Source: Sphingopyxis sp. PET50 (GTDB lineage: Bacteria; Pseudomonadota; Alphaproteobacteria; Sphingomonadales; Sphingomonadaceae). From it: DNA of 64,000 nucleotides. Within the stretch, counting starts at the first letter, position 1, and every line of letters starts with the position of its first letter. The notes under the pieces were generated by a model. It did no database searches, was not told the DNA's origin, and saw only the letters and a list, made by a program, of their open reading frames with translations. Position numbers and translations under genes: made by a program. The DNA is taken from contig NZ_CP104207.1 in NCBI RefSeq assembly GCF_025244705.1, positions 2,356,001 to 2,420,000 on the forward strand. The letters are read 5' to 3'. Shown here piece by piece: positions 1 to 9,238 of this stretch.

Positions 1-807
1 GGCGAGTTCGCGGCCGCGGTCGCGGGCGGCGCGCAGGACATTGGTCATCAGCGCCACCAGCTGGCCGCCCTCGTCGAGGACGTCGAGCCCGGCCTGCGTC
101 GTGCCGCCCTTGCTCGCGACCTGCGCCACGAGGGCGCCCGGCTTTTCGGCGCTGTCGGCGAGCAAGGCGACCGAGCCGCCGAAGGTCGCGGTGGCGAGCG
201 CCAGCGCGTCCTCGCTCGACAGGCCCAGGCGCTCGCCCGCCGCGGCATAGGATTCGATCAGGCGGAAAACGAAGGCCGGGCCGCTGCCGGTGAAGGCGGT
301 GACCAGATCCATCGTCGAATCGTCGGCGAGCGGCACGACCTGGCCGAGCGGCTTGAGCAAGGCGGCGACCGCCCTGTCGTCGGTGCGGCCGAGGCTGGCG
401 ACCGCCGACACGCCGGCGCCGATGCGCGCGGCGAGGTTGGGCAGGATACGGACATGCGCCCGGGCATCGGGGAAACGCGCCGCAAGATCGGCGAGCGAGA
501 CGCCGGCGAGGATCGAGAGCAGATGGACGTCGTCACCGACCTGCGGCGCGAGGTCTGCGGCGACGTCGCCGAGTTGCTGCGGCTTCATGCCGAGCATCAC
601 CCAGTCGGCGCTGCCGCCCGCTGCCTGCCACTCGGCAAGTGACGCATGGTGGGCGATCCCCTCGCGGGGCGCGGCGACCGGATCGACGATCGCCACCCGC
701 GCCGGGTCGAGTCCTTCCGCGAGCCAGCGGTCGAGCATCGCCCCCGCCATATTACCGCACCCGACGAGCAGCAGCGTGCCGGGGAAAGTCCGCAATGATT
801 TTGCCAT
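1..807 (-). CDS. proC: Pyrroline-5-carboxylate reductase, cut by left edge
   Basis: Catalyses the last step of proline synthesis, NAD(P)H-dependent reduction of 1-pyrroline-5-carboxylate, in the cytoplasm. The frame is open for 269 codons from ATG at 807 to base 1. The N-terminus has the Rossmann motif VGCGNMAGAML (about residues 15-25), then MLGMKPQQ, GSGPAF, and near the C-terminus the family signature around VASKGGTTQAGLDVL. The family is about 270 residues long, so the stop should lie only a few codons beyond the window. No frameshift is seen in the visible part. The gene is divergent from nothing close; the phosphatase gene lies upstream on the same strand with a 19-base gap. Confidence 0.93.
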   Translation of the reverse strand, partial: MAKSLRTFPGTLLLVGCGNMAGAMLDRWLAEGLDPARVAIVDPVAAPREGIAHHASLAEWQAAGGSADWVMLGMKPQQLGDVAADLAPQVGDDVHLLSILAGVSLADLAARFPDARAHVRILPNLAARIGAGVSAVASLGRTDDRAVAALLKPLGQVVPLADDSTMDLVTAFTGSGPAFVFRLIESYAAAGERLGLSSEDALALATATFGGSVALLADSAEKPGALVAQVASKGGTTQAGLDVLDEGGQLVALMTNVLRAARDRGRELA

Positions 808-826
808 GATCCTGTCTTTTCGTTCC

Positions 827-2515
827 TTAACGGCAACTGCTCTCGGGCCCCGACAGCAGGTCGAGACAGCGGCCGTCGATCTTGGTGGCGTCGACCGGCA
901 GGCCGACCAGGCCGGCCAGCGTCGGCAGGATATCGACCGTCATCACCGCATTGGGCTGTTCGAACCCGGCCAGCCCCTTGCGCCAGAAGAGCATCGGCAC
1001 GCGGCGGTCATAATCCCACACCGACCCGTGGGTCGCGACATAGCCGAGGCCCGATTCGGGGATCGGCGTCACCCGCGGCTTGAGCACGACGAGGAAATCG
1101 CCCGACCGCTGCGGATTGTACGACGCACGCAGCTTGTCCATCAGGGTCCACACGTCGGGCGAGCGTTTCGATATCGGATATTGAGCGAGTTCCTCCGCCG
1201 TCACCACCGCCTCGACCTGCGGATGCGCGCGCCAGCGGGCGAGCAGTTCGTCCGACGCCGCCTTGCGCTGCGCCGGGGTCAGCGCCTTCGACAGATACAT
1301 GTCGCCGAACGGGCCGTCGCTGTAGAGCAAGGGCTGCGGTAGGCCGAGCTTTTCGGCGACCGCCTTGCCCAGCTTGTCGGCGTCGAGCGCGGGATCGACG
1401 CGTTCGGCGGCGGGCCAGGCGTTCTGACGGTTGCGTTCGGGCAGGTCGTGGCCGCCATGGTCGGCGGTCAGCGCGACGGCATAGTCGATCCCCGTCGCGT
1501 CGAGCCGCACGAAGAAATCGCCGAGTTCGCGGTCGAGCCCCGCCATCTGCAGGCACATTTCGCTGCCTTCGGTGCCATAGGTGTGGCCGACATAGTCGGT
1601 GGCGGACAGGCCGACGATCAGCAGGTCGGTGGTGTCGCCCTCGCCCATCTTGCGCGCCGCGCGCAGCGCCGCCGCGGTCGCGAGCACCGCGCCGTCGGCC
1701 TCGGGCGAGGCCATGAAGCCGCGGAAATTATTGGCCTCACGCGCGAGGCGGCCGGTTCCCACGGTGCCGCCCTTGTCGATCGGGATCGCGATGTCCTTCG
1801 CCGCGCAATCGGCGGGCAGGGTGAGCGGCAGACGCGGCTGCGCCATCGCGGCGGCGATCGCGGCGCCCGCCTGCGCCGCGACGGGCGACAGCGCCGTGCC
1901 GCGATAGCTGGTGAGGCCGGTGGGCACGAGCCACATCAGCTCGTCGGCCCGATGCCCGCCCATCATGATGGCGGCGCGGTCCTTGCCAGCGACCGAGACG
2001 ACCTGGGTTTCGGGATTGCGCGCCTTCATCAGGTCGCCGAGCGTCGGGACGAGCAGATGCTTCACCGACGCGGCATATTTGCCGCTGCCCGATGTCGTAC
2101 CGGCGACGCTCTCGTCCTCGGCGCAATAGAGGCGCTTGTCCTCGCGCGCGGTCGACAGGTCGAAATAATTGTTCGCGATGATCCCCGTATGCGCGGGGTG
2201 ATTGCCGGTCAGGATCGTCGAATGGCCGGGGCAGGTCTCGGTCGCGCCGTGCGACTGGTAACCCGAAGGGAAGACCACGCCCGAAGCGAGCCGCGCAAGA
2301 CCGCCGGTGAAGCTGCCGCGATATTCGGCGAAGATGTCGGCGGAGAATTGATCGACCGCGACCATGACGATCAGCTTGGGCGGCGGGGTCGCAGCCGTAA
2401 CCTTTTGCGCTGGCGGCGACGAATCCTGGGCAAGGCTGGTACCGGTTGCGGCCAGCGACAGCGTGGCGGCAAGGGCGAAGGTCAGGCGTTTGATCGTCAC
2501 GGGCATCGTCTCCAT
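827..2515 (-). CDS. Secreted alkaline phosphatase, PhoK / NPP family
   Basis: A 562-residue exported metal-dependent phosphomonoesterase or phosphodiesterase of the type I phosphodiesterase/nucleotide pyrophosphatase superfamily. Residues 1-30 form a signal peptide ending in SLAQ. Asp55 in VMVAVDQFSADIF is a probable metal ligand, the Thr in ATETCPGHST (about residue 94) the nucleophile. A second metal site is formed by SATDYVGHTYG (about 307), ADHGGHD (about 352) and ATHGSVWDYD near the C-terminus. Length and motifs are close to the secreted PhoK phosphatase known from Sphingomonas, a family fact rather than something proved here. The start could also be the Met four codons in. It shares a strand with proC and is divergent from the dsbD-type gene, 63 bases away. 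Confidence 0.88.
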   Translation of the reverse strand: METMPVTIKRLTFALAATLSLAATGTSLAQDSSPPAQKVTAATPPPKLIVMVAVDQFSADIFAEYRGSFTGGLARLASGVVFPSGYQSHGATETCPGHSTILTGNHPAHTGIIANNYFDLSTAREDKRLYCAEDESVAGTTSGSGKYAASVKHLLVPTLGDLMKARNPETQVVSVAGKDRAAIMMGGHRADELMWLVPTGLTSYRGTALSPVAAQAGAAIAAAMAQPRLPLTLPADCAAKDIAIPIDKGGTVGTGRLAREANNFRGFMASPEADGAVLATAAALRAARKMGEGDTTDLLIVGLSATDYVGHTYGTEGSEMCLQMAGLDRELGDFFVRLDATGIDYAVALTADHGGHDLPERNRQNAWPAAERVDPALDADKLGKAVAEKLGLPQPLLYSDGPFGDMYLSKALTPAQRKAASDELLARWRAHPQVEAVVTAEELAQYPISKRSPDVWTLMDKLRASYNPQRSGDFLVVLKPRVTPIPESGLGYVATHGSVWDYDRRVPMLFWRKGLAGFEQPNAVMTVDILPTLAGLVGLPVDATKIDGRCLDLLSGPESSCR

Positions 2516-2578
2516 GTCGGGGGCTTCAGCGCGGGCTGTCCTCTCGACGAAAGCTGCCTATATGGCAAGCCTTGAACG

Positions 2579-4672
2579 ATGGATGGAAACCGCCGGGGCA
2601 TGGTCCGTACTAGGAACAATATTGTGACAGCCGCGTGGCGCGCGATGCTGGCCGTGCTGGCGCTGGCGTTGCTGGCGCCGGGTCCGGCGCGGGCGCAAAC
2701 GGTGAATATCACGCCGCAACTGGTGGCCGAAACCGCGGTCCCCGCGCCGGGAACGACCACGACCCTCGCCCTCGGCATGACCCCCGCCAAGGGCTGGCAC
2801 GGCTATTGGCTCAACGGCGGCGACGCCGGATTCGGCATGTCGGTCGACTGGAACCTGCCCGAAGGGGTCGCGATCTCCGGCTTCCGCTATCCGGTGCCCG
2901 AAGCGCTGATGCTCTTCGGTATGATGAACCATGTGTATGAGCACCCCTATGCACTGCTCGCCGACATCGAGGTCGACAGGAGCGTCGCGCCGGGCAGCGA
3001 TCTGACCTTGTCGGGGGTCGCCAACTGGCTGGCCTGTACCGACAAGGTGTGCGTTCCCGAAAAGGCGGTGGTCTCGGTCAAGCTGACCGCGGGCGACGGC
3101 ACCATATCGGCGGCGTCGCGGGCGCGGTTCGACGCATGGCGGGCGCGGCTGCCGCAGCCGCTCGATCGCGCGGGCCATTGGGAACGGCGCGGCGATGTGC
3201 TGCGCTTCGACATTCCGCTGCCCGCGGGGGTTGCGATCAACGCGCCGCACCTGTTCCTCGAGACGCAAAATCTGATCGACTATCCGGCGCCGCAGACATT
3301 CAGCCGCAACGGCGACTGGATCGTCATCGAGACGCGCGCCAATGGCGATGCGACGGGACCGGCGAAGGGACTGGTCAAGCTCGCCGACGGGCGCGGGCTG
3401 ACGGTGGACTTCGAACAGGCGGCGGTGCGGCCTGCGGGCAAACCGGTCGTCGGCGCCAGGCCGGGCATCGACATGGGACTGTTCTGGGCCGCGCTCGGCG
3501 GCGCGGTCCTCGGCGGGCTGATCCTCAACCTGATGCCGTGCGTCTTCCCGATCCTGAGCCTGAAGGCACTGAGCCTCGCGCGCTCGGGCGGCGATGCACG
3601 CGAAGCGAAGGGCGAAGCCGTCGCCTATACCGCCGGTGCGGTGCTGGTCTGCCTCGCGCTCGGCGGCGCGCTGCTCGCGCTGCGCGCGGCGGGCGAACAG
3701 GTCGGCTGGGCGTTCCAGTTGCAGCATCCGCTGAGCGTGTTCATCCTGCTGCTGCTCGCGGTGGCGATCACGCTGAACCTGCTCGGCGCCTATGAACTGC
3801 CCTCGTTCGGCGGCGGGCGGAAACTGGCGGGCCAAGGCGGCGCGGCGGGCGGTTTCTGGACCGGCGCACTCGCGGCCTTCGTCGCGACCCCGTGCAGCGG
3901 GCCGCTGCTCGGCGCCGCGCTCGGCGCGACGCTGGTGCTTCCGGCATGGGCCGCGCTGCCGATCTTCGGCGGGCTGGGGCTGGGGCTGGCCCTGCCCTTC
4001 CTCGCCATCGGTTTCCTTCCCGCGCTGCGCAACCGCCTGCCCAGGCCGGGGCCATGGATGGCGACATTCCGTAAGTGGATGGCGCTGCCGATGGGGATCA
4101 CGGCACTGGCCCTTGCGTGGCTATTGTGGCGACAAGCGGGTGGCGCAGCGTGGCCGCCGGTGCTGGCCGCCGTGATCTGGTCCATCGTGCTTTTCAACGC
4201 GCTTGGCCGGCAACAGCGCGGGCGAACGAGCCGACGAACGGTCCTCTTTTTCCTGTTCGTCGCGGTCGCAATCACGGCGATCAGCGTCAGAGGTCTGGTC
4301 AACGGCGCTCACGACGGCACGGTATCGAGCATCGCTGGCGACAGCTTTTCCCCCGAAGCCCTTGCCAAGGCGCGCGCCACGGGCAAACCGGTCTTCGTCT
4401 ATTTCACCGCCGACTGGTGCCTGTCGTGCAAGGCGAACGAGGCTGGCGCGATCGACCGCGAAACGGTGCAGGAGGCGTTCAAGGCGAGGGGCGTCGCTAC
4501 GCTCGTCGGCGACTGGACGAACGGCGATCCCGTCATCACCCGCACCCTCGCCGAACATGGCCGCAACAGCGTGCCCCTCTACCTCTGGTACGCGCCGGGC
4601 GCGGCGGAGCCCGAAATCCTGCCGCAGATACTGACGCCCGGCCTGCTCATCGAAAAGGCTGAAGCGAAATGA
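2579..4672 (+). CDS. DsbD-type thiol:disulfide interchange protein (protein-disulfide reductase)
   Basis: A 697-residue inner-membrane protein that passes electrons from cytoplasmic thioredoxin to periplasmic thiol proteins. It has a signal peptide (about residues 20-40, ending PARAQ), a periplasmic N-terminal domain with a Cys pair in ANWLACTDKVCVPE, eight predicted membrane segments from about 300 to 580 carrying the paired cysteines in NLMPCVFP (Cys321) and ATPCSGPL (Cys439), and a C-terminal thioredoxin fold with the active site ADWCLSCK (Cys614, Cys617). This is the full DsbD domain order; the long N-terminal domain resembles the ScsB branch. The start may be the Met at codon 8, which gives a tidier signal peptide. 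Confidence 0.9.
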   Translation: MDGNRRGMVRTRNNIVTAAWRAMLAVLALALLAPGPARAQTVNITPQLVAETAVPAPGTTTTLALGMTPAKGWHGYWLNGGDAGFGMSVDWNLPEGVAISGFRYPVPEALMLFGMMNHVYEHPYALLADIEVDRSVAPGSDLTLSGVANWLACTDKVCVPEKAVVSVKLTAGDGTISAASRARFDAWRARLPQPLDRAGHWERRGDVLRFDIPLPAGVAINAPHLFLETQNLIDYPAPQTFSRNGDWIVIETRANGDATGPAKGLVKLADGRGLTVDFEQAAVRPAGKPVVGARPGIDMGLFWAALGGAVLGGLILNLMPCVFPILSLKALSLARSGGDAREAKGEAVAYTAGAVLVCLALGGALLALRAAGEQVGWAFQLQHPLSVFILLLLAVAITLNLLGAYELPSFGGGRKLAGQGGAAGGFWTGALAAFVATPCSGPLLGAALGATLVLPAWAALPIFGGLGLGLALPFLAIGFLPALRNRLPRPGPWMATFRKWMALPMGITALALAWLLWRQAGGAAWPPVLAAVIWSIVLFNALGRQQRGRTSRRTVLFFLFVAVAITAISVRGLVNGAHDGTVSSIAGDSFSPEALAKARATGKPVFVYFTADWCLSCKANEAGAIDRETVQEAFKARGVATLVGDWTNGDPVITRTLAEHGRNSVPLYLWYAPGAAEPEILPQILTPGLLIEKAEAK

Positions 4673-4680
4673 CCCCCCTT

Positions 4681-4758
4681 TCGTCCTTGCGAGCGCGGCG
4701 AAGCAATCCAGAGTGGCGTAAACCGCCCCGGATTGCTTCGCAGCGCCCGCAATGACGG
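4681..4758. repeat. Palindromic intergenic repeat (GAAGCAATCC family)
   Basis: Imperfect inverted repeat: CGTCCTTGCGAGCGCGGC-GAAGCAATCC on the left is mirrored by GGATTGCTTCGCAGCGCCCGCAATGACG on the right. It lies directly after the dsbD-type stop and ends about ten bases before the tlyA start. It could fold into a long hairpin and end transcription, but has no T-run. Confidence 0.7.
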
Positions 4759-4768
4759 GACTGGATTG

Positions 4769-5506
4769 ATGGCCAAAGTCCGCGCCGACCAGCTGCTCGT
4801 CGACCGCGGCCTCGCGGAGAGCCGGACACGCGCGCAGGCGCTGATCCTCGCTGGGCTCGCCTTCATCGGCGACCGCAAGATCGACAAGGCGGGGCAGCAG
4901 GTCGCCGCCGATGCCGACATCAGCGTCAAGGGCCGCGATCATCCCTGGGTGTCGCGCGGCGGCATCAAGCTCGACCATGCCCTCGCCCACCTCGGCTGGG
5001 ACGTGACCGGCGCGGTCGCGATCGACGTCGGGTCGTCGACCGGCGGCTTCACCGACGTGCTGCTCAGCCGGGGCGCCGCCCGTGTCTATGCGGTCGATTC
5101 GGGGACCAACCAGCTCGCGTGGAAGCTGCGGCAGGACGAACGCGTCATCGTCCACGAACAGACGAGCGCGCGCATCCTGACGGCGGCGCACATCCCCGAA
5201 CCCGTCGACCTGATCGTCTGCGACGCGAGCTTCATCGCACTGGCGAAGGTGCTGCCGGTGCCGCTGTCCTTCGCGCGGGTCGGCGCGCGGCTGGTCGCGC
5301 TGATCAAGCCGCAGTTCGAGGCCGAACGCCACGAGGTCGGCAAGAAGGGCGTCGTGCGCGACCCCGCCGTGCACGAGCGCGTGTGCGGCGAAGTGCGCGC
5401 CTGGCTGGAAAGCGAGGGCTGGGCGGTCGCCGATCTGGTCGAAAGCCCGATCACCGGGCCGGAGGGCAATGTCGAATTCCTGATCGCGGCGGTGCGCGGG
5501 AACTGA
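4769..5506 (+). CDS. tlyA: TlyA-family rRNA 2'-O-methyltransferase
   Basis: A 245-residue protein with an N-terminal S4 RNA-binding domain (VRADQLLVDRGLAESRTRAQ, residues 4-60) and a C-terminal FtsJ-like Rossmann methyltransferase. Visible motifs are HPWVSRGGIKLDHAL (Lys of the catalytic set), the SAM loop AIDVGSSTGGFTDVLL, LIVCDASFI and LVALIKPQFE. Family members methylate cytidines in 16S and/or 23S rRNA and were once annotated as hemolysin A. Start chosen at the ATG giving MAKVRADQ; an in-frame ATG 36 bases earlier would begin inside the upstream repeat and adds no conserved residues. Confidence 0.92.
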   Translation: MAKVRADQLLVDRGLAESRTRAQALILAGLAFIGDRKIDKAGQQVAADADISVKGRDHPWVSRGGIKLDHALAHLGWDVTGAVAIDVGSSTGGFTDVLLSRGAARVYAVDSGTNQLAWKLRQDERVIVHEQTSARILTAAHIPEPVDLIVCDASFIALAKVLPVPLSFARVGARLVALIKPQFEAERHEVGKKGVVRDPAVHERVCGEVRAWLESEGWAVADLVESPITGPEGNVEFLIAAVRGN

Positions 5507-5528
5507 GATGCCGCGCCCTCGAATTCCC

Positions 5529-5724
5529 GCACAAAGGCACAAAGGCACAAAGATTTTCCAACCCCGTTCGTCCTGAGCCTGTCGAAGCCTGTCCTGAGCG
5601 CCTGCAAGGCAGCCGAAGGGGGCCGTGCTTTTTCCTAGGACGCAAAGGGGAGAACGGTGCTTCGACCAGCTCAGCACGAACGGATGCAGGTTGATCCAGC
5701 TTTGTGCCTTCGTGCCTTCGTGCG
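5529..5724. repeat. Nested palindromic repeat
   Basis: Outer arms GCACAAAGGCACAAAGG (5529-5552) and its near mirror CTTTGTGCCTTCGTGCC (5700-5724) enclose a second inverted repeat, CGTTCGTCCTGAGCCTGTCG ... GCTCAGCACGAACGG (5565-5683). The inner family recurs at 12806 and 29420. The arrangement looks like one palindrome inserted into another. The whole 312-base gap between tlyA and tspO is taken up by it plus a short leader. Confidence 0.72.
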
Positions 5725-5818
5725 AGATATAAAATCACCCACGCCAGCGCGCTTGACGTGCCCCTCGCCACCCGCAACATCTGCGCACAGCAGAATCGCG
5801 AACAGGGGCCGCCATCCG

Positions 5819-6395
5819 ATGAGTGAAATCGCCACGCCGGGTCAGCTTCGCATGTCCTACCTCCGCTGGGCGCTGGTGACGGTTCCAGCGGTGCTGTTGG
5901 CCGGAACGCTGGTCGGCGGGGGGGCGGTCGGCGGGCGCTGGTTCGATTCGCTGAACCTTCCGGGGATCGCCCCGCAGGATTGGGTGTTCCGCTGGGCCTG
6001 GCCCTTGCTGTTCCTGCTGGCCGGTCTGGCGCTTGCCATGCTGCTGCACGCGCGCGGCGCGCGCGGGCGCGGATTGGCGCTCATCATGCTGCTTTCCCAG
6101 CTCTGCGTCCTCGCGCTGTGGACTCCGGTCTTTTTCGGCTCGGCATCAGGTGACCACCGGCCTCTATCTGGCCGTTGCCGCCCTGGCGCTGACGATCGCG
6201 GCGATCGTGACGGCCGCGCCGGTCAGGCGCGCGGCCGCCCTGCTTCTGGTCCCTGCATTGCTGTGGACGGCGTTCATCGCGCTGCTCAATTTCCAGATCG
6301 ACCGCGCCAATCCCGATGCCGAAACCCTTGTCACGCCCGCCGCGACCACCCAGATAAGCATCGGCAAGGGGCCACCCCCCGACGAAGGACAATGA
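5819..6395 (+). pseudogene. tspO: TspO/MBR-family membrane protein, frameshifted
   Basis: TspO proteins are small five-helix membrane proteins that bind tetrapyrroles and act as stress sensors or transporters. The first frame gives PQDWVFRWAWPLLF (Trp/Pro-rich) and LCVLALWTPVFFG, typical of the family up to helix 4; the rest, HQVTTGLYLAVAALAL through IALLNFQIDRAN, is in the next frame. One extra base near 6140 would explain it; removing it gives about 191 residues, a normal length. The stop is followed one base later by the ubiK start, so the two were probably co-transcribed. Real decay and sequencing error cannot be told apart here; the sequence on both sides keeps strong coding bias, which favours error or a very recent event. 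Confidence 0.72.
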
Positions 6396-6396
6396 C

Positions 6397-6685
6397 ATGC
6401 AGAGCGAAAACCGCTTTTTCGACGATCTGGCCAAGATGGTGAACGGCGTCGCCGGAACCGTCGCCGGCAGCCGGCCGCGAGGCCGAGGCGGCGATGCGCG
6501 AGCGCGCGAAGGAATGGATCGGCCGCATGGATTTCGTCAGCCGCGAGGAATTCGAGGCGGTCAAGCAGATGGCCGCCACCGCGCGCGCCGAGGCCGAGGC
6601 GCTGAAGGCGCGGCTCGACAAGCTGGAGGGCGCGGCGGCCCCCAAGGCGGCGAAGCCCGCCGCGGCGCGCAAGCCCAAGGCCTGA
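6397..6685 (+). pseudogene. ubiK: UbiK-like ubiquinone biosynthesis accessory factor (BMFP domain), frameshifted
   Basis: UbiK is a small coiled-coil protein that helps the soluble Ubi complex make ubiquinone. The first frame starts MQSENRFFDDLAKMVNGVAG, the classic N-terminus; after about codon 23 the conserved sequence REAEAAMRERAKEWIGRMDF and the coiled coil VSREEFEAVKQMAATAR continue one base later, followed by an Ala/Lys-rich tail. One surplus base within GGCAGCCGGCC near 6467 accounts for the break; correcting it gives 95 residues. The gene sits between tspO and the ybjN gene on the same strand. Confidence 0.75.
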
Positions 6686-6730
6686 CGCAGCGACTCGCCA
6701 CCTCGTGCGTTTCCCGCTAAAGGCGCGCGC

Positions 6731-7237
6731 ATGAGTGACGATATCTACGACGACGAAGACGGCCAGGACGCGGCGCCGATGGAAATGCTGGCGTCCTATT
6801 TCGCCGCGCACGACTGGCCGCACGAGATGGTCGGCGAGGACGAGATCGTCGCGACCGCGCAGGGCAGCTGGACGACCTATGAGCTGCGCGCCGTGTGGCG
6901 CGCCGACGACGGTGTCATCCAGTTGCTCGCCTTTCCCGACATCCGCGTCGTCGAGGACAAGCGCGCCGCGGCGCACGAGGCGCTGGCGCTGATCAACGAA
7001 CAGCTCTGGCTCGGGCATTTCGAGCTGTGGTCGAACAGCGGGACGATCCTGTTCCGCCACGGCATGCTGCTGGGCGGCGACGCGGCCTTGTCGCTCGACC
7101 TGACCGAGACGCTGATCGAAAGCGCGATCGACGAATGCGAGCGTTTCTATCCGGTGTTCCAGTTCGTGCTGTGGGGCGGCAAGTCGCCCGCCGAGGCGCT
7201 GGCGGCATCGCTGATCGAAACGCGCGGCGAGGCTTAG
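6731..7237 (+). CDS. YbjN-domain protein
   Basis: A 168-residue soluble protein with a very acidic N-terminus (MSDDIYDDEDGQD) and a YbjN fold: ASYFAAHDWPHEMVGEDEIV, then the beta-rich QGSWTTYELRAVWRADDGVI and a C-terminal helix pair with YPVFQFVLWGGKSPAEAL. YbjN proteins are structural relatives of type III secretion chaperones with no known enzyme activity. The gene follows ubiK by 45 bases. In related genomes ybjN, ubiK and proC often lie close together; here proC is about 6 kb away, so the neighbourhood is only partly kept. Confidence 0.82.
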   Translation: MSDDIYDDEDGQDAAPMEMLASYFAAHDWPHEMVGEDEIVATAQGSWTTYELRAVWRADDGVIQLLAFPDIRVVEDKRAAAHEALALINEQLWLGHFELWSNSGTILFRHGMLLGGDAALSLDLTETLIESAIDECERFYPVFQFVLWGGKSPAEALAASLIETRGEA

Positions 7238-7245
7238 GTTCGATC

Positions 7246-7332
7246 CTGTGTCCCTGCGAAGGCAGGGACCCATCTCCGGTCAGCGCCAGGTTGAACCCAC
7301 GGGTGATGGGCTCCCGCCTGCGCGGGAGCACG
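7246..7332. repeat. Palindromic repeat (TGTGTCCC family)
   Basis: Two hairpins: CCCTGCGAAGGCAGGG at the left and GCTCCCGCCTGCGCGGGAGC at the right, with CCCATC/GATGGG pairing between them. A related copy lies at 58598. It fills the gap between two convergent genes and may serve as a two-way terminator. Confidence 0.65.
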
Positions 7333-7340
7333 CTATTGTT

Positions 7341-8296
7341 TTAGTTCGAGCGCCTCTCGAACCGCGTCAGCCCGGCGCCCAGCTCGTTCGGCCCGATCGC
7401 CAGCGCTTCGCCGCTCCAGTCGGCGACGAACACCGACTTGCGGTTCAGCCCCGCGGGCAGGCTGGCGCGATTGTCCTCGATGACCAGCCCGCGCGACGGA
7501 TTCTTGCGTTCCTCGGCGGCGACCGCGATCAGCGCCGAATAATTTTCCTTGTCGCGCCCCTGCACGAACAGATTGCCCGCGATCCGCCCGGCCGAGCCCG
7601 ACGGCAGGTCGATCATATAATTGGTGCCGGTGCCCTGCGTGTCGTCGAAGCTGTTGTCGCGCACGTCGACGACGATCCCGCGCGATTTCAGATAATGGCC
7701 GCCGCTGCCCTTTTCGAAGCGGGTACGGGTGACGATCACCCGGCCATAGATGCCCGTATAGACGCTGTGCGCGCAGCTCAAACCGCGGTCGCAGCGGCCG
7801 AGGCGCGAGAAGGTCGAGCGGTCGATGGTCAGCGTCGCCCCGGGATCGTCGGCGGTGAGGATGCCTTCCTCGCTGTTCCGGAACATGCTGTTCGCGACCT
7901 CGAGATCGCTCGTCTCGAGCCGGATGCCCGCGCCATTGCCGTCGGGCACGCGCATATTCTGAAAGACGATGCCGTCGACCTTCGCGCCCGCGCCGCGCAG
8001 CACCAGCGCCGCCTTGCCCTCGCAGGTCACGCCGTCGAAGATCGCGCGGCCCGGCTCGGCGGCGACGAAGGCGATGCGTCCGGCGGTCTGCACCGCGCAG
8101 TCGCGGTGATAGCCCGGCGCGACGAGGATCGTTCCCTGGCCGTCGCCTATGGAGTCGACCGCATCCTGCAGCCGCGAAAAGCCGCGGCCGTCGATGCTGA
8201 AGGGCGCGCCGCCGGTCTGCGCTGCGGCGCGGGGGCGGCAACGACCACGGCGGCGAGGAGCAGCGCGGCGATCAGGCTGGGGCGAATGCGGATCAT
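7341..8296 (-). pseudogene. Secreted right-handed beta-helix protein, frameshifted in signal region
   Basis: The start ATG at 8296 gives a signal peptide MIRIRPSLIAALLLAAVVVA. Just after it, near 8228, one base seems to be missing; the mature part continues in another frame from AAQTGGAPFSIDGRGFSRLQ and runs to the stop at 7341, about 318 residues when joined. The mature chain has the spaced turns of a pectate-lyase-like right-handed beta-helix, with repeated N/D-rich turns (FQNMRVPDGNG, MFRNSEEGILTADDPG, FDDTQGTGTN). No catalytic residues of a specific lyase family can be named. The missing base lies in a C-rich run (GCCCCCGCGCC), a likely sequencing problem. The 174 bases between this gene and the next gene at 8471 hold no gene. 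Confidence 0.68.
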
Positions 8297-8470
8297 GGCT
8301 AGGCCTATAGACCGGGCGCGGCCGCCAGTCGTTTGCAAGGCTGGTTAATTTGCCGGGCGTCCCGAAAGCGGACGGTTGGATCGGCAAGGATTAAGGCCGG
8401 TTTCGGCGCGGCGTGGGTCGAGCCCGGCACGCCCGGAGCCCGGCGGCCCGCTAGAAATGCCTGATATCCG

Positions 8471-9202
8471 CTAGAAATGAAAGTCCGGCAATTCCGCCAG
8501 CGCGATCCCCAGCGCCTCGGCCCAGCCGTCGGCGACGCTCTGGAAATAGGGGTCGTGGCGCTCGAAGCGGCGCTCGACGACGGTCGTGAAATCGTCGCGC
8601 TCGTGGATCTTGAGGTCGATCGGCAGGTCGACCCCGGCATTGGCGCGGATCGTCGAATCGAAGGAGACGCAGAGCAGCTTCACCGCATCCTCGAACGACA
8701 TGGCGGGATCGTAGGAGCGCACGATGATCGGCCGCCCATATTTGGTCTCGCCGATCTGGAAGAAGGGATTGTCCTCGCCCGCCTCGATGAAATTGCCCTC
8801 GGGATAGATCATGAACAGGCGCGGTTCGGCGCCCCTGATCTGGCCGCCGACGATCAGCGAGGCGCGAAACAGCGACTCGGCGGCGGGGCCTTCGGGGTTG
8901 TGGCGGGTGACGATCTGGCGCAGCGTTTCGCCGACGATCGTCGCGATCTGGAACATCGACGGCGCCTCCAGGATCGACGGGTGCCGGTCCCCGGGCGCCT
9001 TGGTACGCTCGTCGAGCAGGCTGACCACCGCCTGCGTCGTCGCCAGATTGCCCGCCGACATCAGGGTGATGACGCGCTCGCCCGGCACGTGCCAGCTGCG
9101 CATCTTGCGCACCTGGGCGATGTCGTCGACGCCCGCGTTGGTGCGGGTGTCCGACATGAACACCAGTCCCTTGTTCAGGCGCATCCCCACGCAATAGGTC
9201 AT
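8471..9202 (-). CDS. Anbu proteasome-like peptidase homologue
   Basis: A 243-residue member of the Anbu (ancestral beta-subunit) branch of Ntn hydrolases, related to HslV and the 20S proteasome. After removal of Met1 the N-terminal Thr (MTYCVGMRL) would be the nucleophile; the conserved SDTRTNAGVDD (about 17-27) and the Lys in VRKMRSW (about 33) supply the other active-site residues. Known Anbu proteins form open helical rings and their substrate is unknown. It is the last gene of a four-gene cluster with ATP-grasp, alpha-E and transglutaminase genes, the setting in which Anbu is usually found. The sequence around the stop codon (CATTTCTAGCGG) is duplicated 21 bases downstream, a small sign of slippage. 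Confidence 0.9.
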   Translation of the reverse strand: MTYCVGMRLNKGLVFMSDTRTNAGVDDIAQVRKMRSWHVPGERVITLMSAGNLATTQAVVSLLDERTKAPGDRHPSILEAPSMFQIATIVGETLRQIVTRHNPEGPAAESLFRASLIVGGQIRGAEPRLFMIYPEGNFIEAGEDNPFFQIGETKYGRPIIVRSYDPAMSFEDAVKLLCVSFDSTIRANAGVDLPIDLKIHERDDFTTVVERRFERHDPYFQSVADGWAEALGIALAELPDFHF

Positions 9203-9238
9203 CTTGTCGTCAGCCTCTTTGTCCTGCCCCCGTTTGGC

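Noticed and set aside
5529..5724. Insertion sequence
   Set aside because: Inverted arms are present but there is no transposase frame and no target duplication; it fits the small palindromic repeats found elsewhere in the window.
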